Assembly: GCA_013695505.1 (NCBI GenBank) | Contig: JACDAH010000495.1 | Span: 1-6,365, forward strand | DNA from: Chloroflexota bacterium | Lineage (GTDB): Bacteria > Chloroflexota > Limnocylindria > Limnocylindrales > CSP1-4 | DNA length: 6,365 nucleotides | Direction: 5' to 3' | Notes under the pieces: generated by a model | The model's input: the letters and a program-made list of their open reading frames with translations, nothing else | Database searches by the model: none | Told to the model about the DNA's origin: nothing | Program-made: the position numbers and the translations under genes | In this document: piece by piece, positions 1 to 5,389 of the stretch | Layout: the number at the start of each line of letters is the position of its first letter | Numbering within the stretch: position 1 is the stretch's first letter

Positions 1-51
1 CCCATCGGCCGCGCCGCTCGCTTCGGGCTCGTCGCCACCCGGGTCGGTCAC
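1..51 (-). CDS. Probable sensor histidine kinase, first 17 codons only (partial)
   Basis: A GTG codon at 51-49 on the minus strand overlaps the TGA stop of the response regulator (GTGA), and the frame stays open to the window edge. The visible residues start (M)TDPGGDEPEASGAADG, a short acidic and Gly-rich N-terminus with no domain yet. The call as the partner kinase is inference. Genes downstream of OmpR-type regulators, translationally coupled by a 4-bp overlap, are usually their membrane histidine kinases. Nothing in the 17 codons proves it, and a different downstream gene or a later start is possible. Confidence 0.5.
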   Translation of the reverse strand, partial: MTDPGGDEPEASGAADG

Positions 52-740
52 AAGCGCTCGTCCGCGAACCGATATCCGACGCCGTAGACCGTCAGGACGT
101 GGACCGGCCGCCGGGGATCGGGCTCGAGCTTCCGGCGGAGATTCTTGATGTGCGTGTCGATCGCGCGCTCGTACGACTCGAAGGCAACCCCGTGAACGGC
201 GTCGAGCAGCTGCGACCGCGTGAAGATGCGGCCCGGCTGGCGGGCGAGTGCCGCGAGGAGGCCGAACTCGGTTGGGGTGAGGTCGATCGTGCGTCCGGCG
301 CGGTCGGCCCGCATCCGTGGCAGGTCGAGGGTCAGCTCCCCGGTCCGAATCAGCTCGCTGCCGTCGGGGGCGGACGCGGCATCGGCCCGGCGCAGGACGG
401 CCCGGACCCGGGCGACGAGCTCGCGCGGGCTGAACGGCTTCGTCAGGTAGTCGTCCGCTCCGAGCTCGAGACCGAGGAGCTTGTCGAGCTCGTCGTCGCG
501 GGCAGTGAGCATGATCACCGGTAGGTTCGAATCGCGCCGGATTGCCCGGGTGACATCGAGGCCGTCGAGGCCGGGCAGGCCGAGGTCGAGGACGACGAGG
601 TCGGGCCGGTCGCGGCGGACCGCTGTGAGAGCCGCGTCGCCGTCGCCGGCCGTCCGGACCGCGAAGCCAGCGTGTTCGAGGTAGTCACGGGCCAAGTCCG
701 CGATCTTCGGTTCGTCGTCCACGACGAGGATCGTCTTCAT
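48..740 (-). CDS. Two-component response regulator, OmpR/PhoB family
   Basis: This is a DNA-binding response regulator of 230 residues, the normal length for the family. The receiver domain is about residues 3-115. It has the acidic pair D8/D9, phospho-acceptor D52 (in VVLDLGLPG), T79 (in MLTAR) and K101 (in TKPF), so the phosphorylation site is complete. The winged-helix effector domain is about residues 128-228, with the family signatures DLTPTEFGLL, the recognition-helix region ERAIDTHIKNLRRKL and the terminal hairpin VYGVGYRF. It should be phosphorylated by the kinase encoded just downstream, whose GTG overlaps this stop codon, and then bind promoters as a dimer. The ATG is preceded by AGGA with 9-nt spacing; TAGGAT in the same place also looks like a -10 box. 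The regulated genes cannot be read from the sequence. The small membrane-protein gene immediately upstream on the same strand is a possible target. The family is certain, the exact orthologue is not. Confidence 0.96.
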   Translation of the reverse strand: MKTILVVDDEPKIADLARDYLEHAGFAVRTAGDGDAALTAVRRDRPDLVVLDLGLPGLDGLDVTRAIRRDSNLPVIMLTARDDELDKLLGLELGADDYLTKPFSPRELVARVRAVLRRADAASAPDGSELIRTGELTLDLPRMRADRAGRTIDLTPTEFGLLAALARQPGRIFTRSQLLDAVHGVAFESYERAIDTHIKNLRRKLEPDPRRPVHVLTVYGVGYRFADERL

Positions 741-768
741 CGCGGCTCATCCTAGAGGTGGGAAAGCG

Positions 769-796
769 GCGCCGAATCCCGATCGGGATCCGGCGC
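769..796 (-). terminator. Near-perfect 28-bp palindrome, terminator-like hairpin
   Basis: The two halves pair over 14 positions with one mismatch (A775 against C790). The outer arm is GCGCCG/CGGCGC and the inner part is TCCCGATCGGGA. It lies 30 bp past the stop of the membrane-protein gene and 28 bp before the regulator ATG. Read on the minus strand it is followed a few bases later by CTTTCCC, a poor T-tract. A weak or factor-assisted terminator or attenuator between the two genes is the simplest reading. Its symmetry also allows a protein-binding operator for the adjacent regulator. Confidence 0.5.
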
Positions 797-825
797 TGCG
801 GGAACGAGGGGAAGCCGGGCGGGGC

Positions 826-1266
826 TCAGCTTCCGGCGGACTTGTCCGGGCCGCCCGAAGCCTCGCGGTGGAGGGCGTCGTGGGTCTCCTTGACGCGCTG
901 CTCCCAGGCATCACGGCGCCAGTCGCCGCCACTCCAGCCGCCGCGCCCACCGGGCCCGCCGGGGCCCCAGCCGTGGCGCGGACCGCCGAACGAGGCCCGG
1001 ATCAGTCCGATGATCAGGAACAGGACGAGCAGGCCGCCCAGGAAGCCGAAGAAACCGATGCCGTGGCCGCCCCAGCCGTAGCCGTAGCCGTAGCCGATGT
1101 ACGGGGCGGCGGGTGCGACCGGATAGCCGCCGGGGGTCACGACGACCTGGCCCGACTGGACGAGGCCGGCCGTCACGCCCGCGTTGTAGGCCGTCACGCC
1201 GATGCCGATGGCACCGCCGATCAGGACGATGGCGAGGAGGATGCGAGCGACCGTTCGACCGTTCAT
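826..1266 (-). CDS. Small two-helix membrane protein with Gly/Tyr-rich loop
   Basis: The product has 146 residues. The start at 1266 is chosen because AAGGAG lies 11 nt upstream and the first helix begins at once; an upstream extension of the frame to 1470 looks non-coding. Residues about 8-27 form a first hydrophobic helix. Residues 45-70 form a Gly/Tyr/Pro-rich segment (YGYGYGYGWGGHG). Residues 72-93 form a second, strongly hydrophobic helix (FFGFLGGLLVLFLIIGLIRASF). Residues 94-115 are a Gly/Pro/Trp-rich linker, and residues 116-146 a charged tail with WEQRVKETHDALHRE, which looks helical. From memory, proteins of this build occur beside two-component systems in Chloroflexota, but no function is established that I know of. 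An envelope-stress or accessory sensor role for the adjacent system is inference. The Gly-rich tail could also simply be disordered. Confidence 0.85.
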   Translation of the reverse strand: MNGRTVARILLAIVLIGGAIGIGVTAYNAGVTAGLVQSGQVVVTPGGYPVAPAAPYIGYGYGYGWGGHGIGFFGFLGGLLVLFLIIGLIRASFGGPRHGWGPGGPGGRGGWSGGDWRRDAWEQRVKETHDALHREASGGPDKSAGS

Positions 1267-1283
1267 GGTGGATGGATCTCCTT
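1256..1283 (-). promoter_or_regulatory. Ribosome binding site deciding the start of the membrane-protein gene
   Basis: Read on the minus strand, AAGGAG is followed by 11 nt (ATCCATCCACC) and then ATG at 1266-1264. No other ATG/GTG near the first transmembrane helix has a comparable Shine-Dalgarno match, which supports this start over the longer open frame. Confidence 0.7.
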
Positions 1284-1657
1284 GGCTTGGTGGGGTGGTT
1301 CCCAGAAGACCATCCTCGATCGCGGTTGTGAGCCGAATGTGGAGACGCCACGGAGAGCCCGCGGAGAAGCTAGGACCACCGGGGCGAGTCCAATAGTCGA
1401 TCCGGGGGGTGACGGGCTTGACTCGACGGGCGATACTCTCCTCGCGAGGTTCCCCCAGACAGAAGGCCACAACCGCAGACGCCGCCCCTCCGGCAGACGC
1501 TCGTCACGGCGCCTCCCCAGCGCCGTGGCCCTGTTCCTCGCCCCGCGATCCGCGCGTGCTCACGCGTGCGTCCTCGCGGGTTGCCCCGTGCCGGATCCGG
1601 TGTCGACCATCGTCGTCGCGCCTCGCCGCGACGTCCGGCAGACAGGAGGCACGAGTC
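1267..1657. other. Divergent intergenic region, 391 bp, no convincing gene
   Basis: This stretch separates the minus-strand membrane-protein gene from the plus-strand CAP gene, so it must hold promoters for both. Open frames cross it on both strands, but their translations are rich in Arg, Pro, Ser and Ala without domain signal, as expected of non-coding GC-rich DNA. I see no clear -35/-10 pair. GATACT at 1432-1437 on the plus strand is a passable -10 box without a good -35. Two inverted repeats lie in the right half: a strong one at 1503-1529 and a short one at 1551-1568 (CGCGTG, 2-nt loop, CACGCG). The latter is palindromic rather than a stable hairpin. Confidence 0.6.
1503..1529 (+). promoter_or_regulatory. 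Hairpin in the leader of the CAP gene
   Basis: CACGGCGC at 1505-1512 pairs perfectly with GCGCCGTG at 1520-1527 around a 7-nt loop, extended by a G-T and a G-C pair to ten pairs. It lies about 130 nt before the TTG start and has no T-tract after it. It may be a leader structure, a terminator of some unseen transcript, or chance in GC-rich DNA. I could not match it to a known riboswitch. Confidence 0.3.
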
Positions 1658-1660
1658 TTG
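1644..1660 (+). promoter_or_regulatory. Perfect Shine-Dalgarno and TTG start of the CAP gene
   Basis: AGGAGG at 1644-1649 is followed by an 8-nt spacer and TTG at 1658-1660, in frame with the CAP domain. The spacing is ideal. Translation from here gives a basic N-terminus and then a hydrophobic signal segment, while further upstream in-frame starts would add a long Arg/Pro/Ser-rich sequence with no such signal. Confidence 0.75.
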
Positions 1661-2335
1661 CTTCGTTCCACGATCGGCGTCCATCGGGCGTCCCCCCGTC
1701 ACCGTGCGAGCACCCGCACCGCGACCCGAGCGCGGCTGATCCTCGGCATCGCGATCTCCACATCCGTGATCGGCTCCCTGGCGGTTGCACCGAGCGTCGG
1801 CGCCGCCACCTTCACGCCCCGGCTCGGCACCGAGTCGACCGTCGGGCTCACGACCGTCACCGTCGACAAGCCCTGGTACACGGTCGAGCGCTTCTATCTC
1901 GGTCTCCTGAACTGCACCCGGACCGGCGGCTGGGTCCTCTCCGACGGGACCTGTCGCGGCTACGGCAGCGGTCGCTACAGCAAGTACGTCACCCCGATCA
2001 GGTACACCTACGGCGTTTCGGACAAGGTGTCGCGGCCGTACGCGAAGCTCCTCGCGGCTCGCAACCTGTGCAGCCACACTGCCAACGGCGACCCCGGCTA
2101 CCGGCTCCGTCGGGTCGGCTACACCAGCTGGACGTGGGGCGAGAACATCGGCTGCCGCGATGGCTACGCGTCGGCAAAGGCCGCGGTCCTCGCGTCGCAC
2201 CTGAAGTTCCAGGCCGAGCGTTCGACCAACGGCGGCCACTGGCGGAACATCAAGAACGCGAAGTACAAGTGCGTCGGGATCGGGATCTGGCGCTACGGAT
2301 CGCGAACCCGGCTCGTCACCGACTTCTACGGCTGA
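1658..2335 (+). CDS. Secreted CAP/SCP-domain protein (PR-1/YkwD-like)
   Basis: The product has 225 residues from the TTG start. The N-terminus is long and basic (about seven Arg in residues 1-26). A hydrophobic segment follows at about 27-44, and a likely signal-peptidase site lies near APSVGA-ATF, residues 45-52. The CAP domain fills roughly residues 75-225. Its marks are H140 in LCSH, the GEN motif with E162, H194 in GGHWRNI, and the closing GIGIWRY...VTDFYG strand. H140, E162 and H194 correspond to CAP cavity residues; I cannot confidently place the second Glu. Five cysteines (86, 99, 138, 166, 205) imply up to two disulfides outside the membrane. An insert at 86-118 (CTRTGGW...CRGYGSGRYSKY) is longer than in minimal bacterial CAP domains. 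Bacterial CAP proteins are secreted or wall-associated and mostly of unknown biochemical role. It appears to be a single-gene unit closed by the hairpin at 2351-2378. Confidence 0.85.
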   Translation: MLRSTIGVHRASPRHRASTRTATRARLILGIAISTSVIGSLAVAPSVGAATFTPRLGTESTVGLTTVTVDKPWYTVERFYLGLLNCTRTGGWVLSDGTCRGYGSGRYSKYVTPIRYTYGVSDKVSRPYAKLLAARNLCSHTANGDPGYRLRRVGYTSWTWGENIGCRDGYASAKAAVLASHLKFQAERSTNGGHWRNIKNAKYKCVGIGIWRYGSRTRLVTDFYG

Positions 2336-2350
2336 TCCGCGCAACCGGCT

Positions 2351-2378
2351 CACCCGCTGGGCCGCGCCCCAGCGGGTG
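2351..2378 (+). terminator. Strong hairpin after the CAP gene
   Basis: CACCCGCTGGG at 2351-2361 pairs perfectly over 11 bp with CCCAGCGGGTG at 2368-2378 around a 6-nt loop. An outer arm, GCAAC at 2341-2345 with GTTGC at 2383-2387, can extend it across an internal loop. It begins 15 nt after the CAP stop codon. There is no T-run, so it is a GC-type or factor-assisted terminator rather than a textbook one. Its position also argues against starting the next gene at the TTG at 2384. Confidence 0.65.
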
Positions 2379-2437
2379 CCGCGTTGCCGGACCCGCGTTC
2401 CGTGGACCCGAGCGGCGGGAGACGGCAGACTGGCTCG

Positions 2438-3670
2438 ATGCACAGGGCTCGCCGCATCGTGATGGCCCGTCGACCGGGGGATGGCCGCCGGCCCGGCCGC
2501 GCGGTGGTGCTCAGCGTGGGCGTCGCGATCGTGGCCGTGATCGGCGCCGTCCTCGTGACGGGGCGCGCCAACGGCCCGCTCCGGACGGCTGACGGCAGGG
2601 TCGCCACCGGCCTCCCGAGCGCATCGCCCTCGCGACCCGGTCACGAGGTCTACGGATTCGTTCCGTACTGGGAGATCGACAACGACATCGCCGCCCACCT
2701 TCGGGAGACCGATGCGACGACGATCGCCCTGTTCTCGGTCACCCACACCGGCAAGGGCACCCTGGGGACGACGCACAGCGGCTATCGCCGGATCGATGGG
2801 CCGATCGGGCGACAGGTCATCGCCGAAGCCCACCAGCGCGGCCGACGGGTCGACGCTACGTGGACGAGCTTCGGCAAGGCGAAGAACCGCTCGCTGTTCG
2901 GCACGCAGGCGCTCCAGGACAAGGTGATCGCGTCGCTGGTCGCCTTCCGGGCCGAGCTCGATCTCGACGGCTTGGCTGTCGATGTCGAATCGATCGACGA
3001 TGCCGACATCCCGGCCTACGGCGCCTTCATCGAGCGCCTTCGGGCGGCGCTCGTCGCGGCCAACCCGGCGGCGACCCTGACCGTCGCGACGGGGGCGGGT
3101 CGCCAGGGCGCGGCGCTGGCCCTGGCGGCGAGCCTCGCGGGCGCGGACCGGATCTTTCTGATGGGTTACGACTACCGGACTGCCTCGAGCCAGCCGGGCG
3201 CCTCGGCGCCGATCGCCCGGCGCGACGGGGACGAGCGCTCACTGGCCTGGTCGCTCGACCTGTACGCGGGGCTCGGGATCCCGAGCTCGAGGACGATCCT
3301 CGGCCTGCCGCTGTACGGGCTGGCGTGGCCGACGGCGGACGCCGAGGTCGGCGCACCGAGCACCGGCGGCGGCGACATCTGGGTGCCGCGCCGCAACCTC
3401 GCGACGCTCCGCGACCCGGCCGTCACGACCGGTTACGACGACATCGAGGACGTCGGGTTCCTCGCTCGCCGCGACGGCGCCTCCTGGCAGTCGATCTACT
3501 ACGACACGCCGCGGAGTCTCCGGCCGAAGCTCGGGCTGGCCAACGACCGGGGCCTCGCCGGGGCCGGGTTCTGGGCGCTCGGCTACGAGCGCGGCCTCCC
3601 CGAGTACACCGACCTGATCGCGGCATTCCGGCTCGGCCAGACGATGACGGTCGCGGCCGGAGGTCCATGA
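2438..3670 (+). CDS. Membrane-anchored glycoside hydrolase family 18 protein (YaaH/chitinase-like)
   Basis: The product has 410 residues from the ATG at 2438. This start is uncertain: no good ribosome site is visible, and GTG 2459, ATG 2462 or TTG 2384 are alternatives. An Arg-rich N-terminus precedes one hydrophobic helix at about 22-41, giving an anchor or uncleaved signal with the enzyme outside. The GH18 barrel runs from about residue 70. It has VYGFVPYW (first strand), DGLAVDVE at 177-184 (catalytic strand), MGYDY at 242-246, LGLPLYGLAW at 288-297, YYDTPRSLRPK at 354-364 and GFWALGYE at 377-384. In the canonical DxxDxDxE motif the second Asp is Ala180, while D182 and the acid E184 are kept. 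Bacterial relatives of this build act on peptidoglycan or chitin-like glycans, for example YaaH in spore cortex. A role in wall remodelling is inference. It overlaps the next gene by 4 bp (ATGA). Confidence 0.9.
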   Translation: MHRARRIVMARRPGDGRRPGRAVVLSVGVAIVAVIGAVLVTGRANGPLRTADGRVATGLPSASPSRPGHEVYGFVPYWEIDNDIAAHLRETDATTIALFSVTHTGKGTLGTTHSGYRRIDGPIGRQVIAEAHQRGRRVDATWTSFGKAKNRSLFGTQALQDKVIASLVAFRAELDLDGLAVDVESIDDADIPAYGAFIERLRAALVAANPAATLTVATGAGRQGAALALAASLAGADRIFLMGYDYRTASSQPGASAPIARRDGDERSLAWSLDLYAGLGIPSSRTILGLPLYGLAWPTADAEVGAPSTGGGDIWVPRRNLATLRDPAVTTGYDDIEDVGFLARRDGASWQSIYYDTPRSLRPKLGLANDRGLAGAGFWALGYERGLPEYTDLIAAFRLGQTMTVAAGGP

Positions 3671-4821
3671 CGGCCGGTCCGATTCTGACGTCGGCGGACC
3701 TCAACCGGGCGATGCTTGCCCGCCAGCACCTGCTGGCACCGACCTCGCTCGGGATCGTGGCGGCGATCGAGGCGATCGGCGGGCTCCAGGCGCAGGAGCC
3801 CGCGTCACCGTACGTCGCGCTCTGGAGCCGTCTCGCCAACTTCGAGGCGGCCGAGCTCGATCGCGCCTTCGTCGACCAGAGCGTGGTCAAGGCGACGCTG
3901 ATGCGGGTCACGCTCCACGCGGTCAGCGCGACCGACTACGGCCAGCTCCTGCCCGCGGTCCGGCCGATGCATCACGCGCTCCGGCGACGGGGAGCGGCGG
4001 CGGTCGACGATGCGATCGTCGCCCGGCTCGGGCGGTCCGCCCTGGCCCATGCTGCGGAGCCGCGGTCGAATCCGGCGTTGCGGGCCCACGTCGAGGCGGA
4101 GGCGGGCCGGCTCGGGGTCGATCTCGACGAGGTGTGGTGGTGGGTCCGGCTCCGCCACGACTTCATCCACGTGCCGACGACGCGGCCGTGGTCGTTCAGC
4201 CGGCGACCGATCCTGACCGCGGCTTCGGCCTGGCTCGACGCCGCGGTCTTCGCCGATGAGCCCGAGGCAATCGAGCATCTCGTCCGGCGCTATCTCGGGG
4301 CGTTCGGGCCGGCGACGCTCGCCGACGCAGCGGGCTGGTCCGGCCTGAGTGCCACGGCGCTTCGTCCCGGCCTGGCCGCCATCGAGGGCGCCGGCGAGGT
4401 GTGGCACGGTCGTGACGAGGCGGGCCGCCTTCTGGTCGATCTCGCGCAGGCGCCGCGGCCCGGCGGCGACGTCGAGGCCCCACCCCGGCTGCTCCCGATG
4501 TGGGACAGCATCCTGCTCGCCCATCGCGATCGGACCCGGCTGATGGACGACGCGACGCGCTCATTCGTCATCGGCCGCAACGGCGACACGCTGCCGGCGT
4601 TCCTCGTGGACGGTCGGGTGGCCGGCCTGTGGTGGGCGGTCGGCGACGACGGCGGCGGACGCTGCCGAATCGAGCTCGAGCCGTTCGGTCGGCTCGCGCC
4701 GGGAGCGATGCCGGAGCTGGCGCGCGAAGCCGAGCGGCTCGCGGCGTTCCTCGAGCCGCTCGATCCGAACGTCTACAGGCGCTATCGGAGGAGCCGGGCG
4801 CGGCGTCGGCCCGGCGCCTGA
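3667..4821 (+). CDS. Winged-helix HTH_42 protein, AlkZ/YcaQ-type DNA glycosylase candidate
   Basis: The product has 384 residues, the usual length for the HTH_42 (formerly DUF1006) superfamily. The start LTSADLNRAMLARQHLL and the block IEAIGGLQAQEPASPYVALWSRL (35-57) are typical. So are the LMRVTLHAVSATDY region (about 78-91), LLPMWDSILLAHRDRTR (about 276-292) and NGDTLPAFLVDGRVAGLWW in the C-terminal part. Members are built from tandem winged helices. AlkZ excises bulky alkylated or crosslinked bases and uses a QxQ motif, while E. coli YcaQ has QxD. Here Q41-A-Q43 fits the QxQ type, so DNA repair activity is plausible. This is family knowledge plus one motif; substrate specificity cannot be read. 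GGAGG stands only 3 nt before the ATG, and the 4-bp overlap with the GH18 gene suggests translational coupling. No antibiotic biosynthesis genes, the context of AlkZ proper, are in view. Confidence 0.88.
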   Translation: MTAGPILTSADLNRAMLARQHLLAPTSLGIVAAIEAIGGLQAQEPASPYVALWSRLANFEAAELDRAFVDQSVVKATLMRVTLHAVSATDYGQLLPAVRPMHHALRRRGAAAVDDAIVARLGRSALAHAAEPRSNPALRAHVEAEAGRLGVDLDEVWWWVRLRHDFIHVPTTRPWSFSRRPILTAASAWLDAAVFADEPEAIEHLVRRYLGAFGPATLADAAGWSGLSATALRPGLAAIEGAGEVWHGRDEAGRLLVDLAQAPRPGGDVEAPPRLLPMWDSILLAHRDRTRLMDDATRSFVIGRNGDTLPAFLVDGRVAGLWWAVGDDGGGRCRIELEPFGRLAPGAMPELAREAERLAAFLEPLDPNVYRRYRRSRARRRPGA

Positions 4822-4844
4822 TCGACGATCCGATGCGAAAACCC

Positions 4845-4874
4845 GCGACACGCCGCGCGATTGCCGTGGATACT
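4845..4874 (+). promoter_or_regulatory. Possible promoter of the lipoprotein gene
   Basis: GATACT at 4869-4874 resembles a -10 box, and GCGACA at 4845-4850, 18 bp upstream, shares four of six bases with TTGACA. It lies in the 83-bp gap after the glycosylase-like gene and about 30 bp before the lipoprotein ATG. In GC-rich DNA such matches are frequent, and the gene could equally be read through from upstream. Confidence 0.25.
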
Positions 4875-4904
4875 GCGCAGATCGGTCCGTGCAGGGAGAC
4901 TGAG

Positions 4905-5342
4905 ATGCGGCGGTTCCTGGGTGCGCTCCTCGTCGTGGCCTTCGTCATGGCTGGGTGCGGCGGCGGCGACAACGGTGGCGGTGGTGGTGGCGGGGGCGGC
5001 GGCGCCGATCTGCCGGTGGCGCCCATCGTGATCTTCGGCACAGCCTACGACCCGGCCACCCTCGCGGTGGCGGGCAAAGCGGGATCGTTGAAGGCCGGGA
5101 CGCCGATGGTCGCTGTCGGCCGGGCGTTCACGGCGCGCCCACCGGGCGAGGTCACCGTCGTGGTCAGCAGCGGCTCCAGCATCAAGCCGGCGCGCCCGGT
5201 GGGTGCCTCGAACAGCCCCGACAGCGCCGACCTCTTCGCCACCGACCTGACACCCGATCGGCTCACCCCTGGGACCTGGCAGGTCGAGTTCCATGCCGGC
5301 GGCAGGATCATCGCGTCGGGCTTCCTTGCGGTCACGCCCTGA
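4905..5342 (+). CDS. Small secreted lipoprotein with poly-glycine linker, function unknown
   Basis: The product has 145 residues. The start at 4905 has AGGGAGA just upstream (about 5 nt spacing) and gives a classic lipoprotein signal: MRR, then a hydrophobic core at residues 4-15 and the lipobox VMAGC, with Cys18 the predicted lipidated residue. Residues 19-33 are almost all Gly (GGGDN followed by ten Gly), a flexible tether. The folded part, about 35-145, is rich in Val, Ala and Thr and looks like a beta-sandwich. It has PIVIFGTAYDPATLAV, GEVTVVVSSG and a closing LTPGTWQVEFHAGGRIIASGFLAV. No enzyme motif is visible and I do not recognise a family; an Ig-like adhesion or ligand-binding domain is a guess. 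The codons of the Gly tract form a G-rich, repetitive stretch (about 4957-5007) prone to slippage. It stands 83 bp downstream of the glycosylase-like gene. Confidence 0.82.
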   Translation: MRRFLGALLVVAFVMAGCGGGDNGGGGGGGGGGADLPVAPIVIFGTAYDPATLAVAGKAGSLKAGTPMVAVGRAFTARPPGEVTVVVSSGSSIKPARPVGASNSPDSADLFATDLTPDRLTPGTWQVEFHAGGRIIASGFLAVTP

Positions 5343-5379
5343 CGGTCGTCGCCTGAGGGTCATCGTCTGACGGCCGGCT
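5338..5379 (+). repeat. Three tandem imperfect 14-bp units, each with a TGA
   Basis: The units are 5338-5351 (CCTGACGGTCGTCG), 5352-5365 (CCTGAGGGTCATCG, 12 of 14 identical to the first) and 5366-5379 (TCTGACGGCCGGCT, 10 of 14). The TGA of the first unit is the lipoprotein stop codon. Because the period is 14, the TGAs at 5340, 5354 and 5368 fall in all three plus-strand frames. The repeat fills most of the gap between the convergent lipoprotein gene and the hypothetical gene at 5390. Confidence 0.45.
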
Positions 5380-5389
5380 CCCGGACGGA

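Noticed and set aside
1075..1092. GCCGTA hexamer repeats as a possible repeat array
   Set aside because: There are only three exact units, and they encode the Tyr-Gly repeat of a real protein. They are not a CRISPR or separate element.
1551..1568. Palindrome CGCGTG-CT-CACGCG
   Set aside because: A 2-nt loop cannot form a good RNA hairpin, and short CG palindromes are expected by chance here.
868..2592. Plus-strand open frame of 574 codons
   Set aside because: It crosses the membrane-protein and CAP genes out of frame. The translation is low-complexity and Arg/Asp/Pro-rich with no domain, so it is a GC-driven shadow.
1370..2833. Minus-strand open frame of 487 codons
   Set aside because: It runs antisense to the CAP gene and part of the GH18 gene. 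Its composition is typical of an antisense frame in GC-rich DNA, and no motif is visible.
2860..3666. N-terminal extension of the HTH_42 frame back to 2860
   Set aside because: It overlaps the GH18 coding region in another frame and is Arg/Gly/Asp-rich. The family start LTSADLNRA at 3667 is convincing.
4500..4904. N-terminal extension of the lipoprotein frame
   Set aside because: It lies mostly inside the HTH_42 gene in another frame. The ATG at 4905 has a ribosome site and begins a perfect lipoprotein signal.
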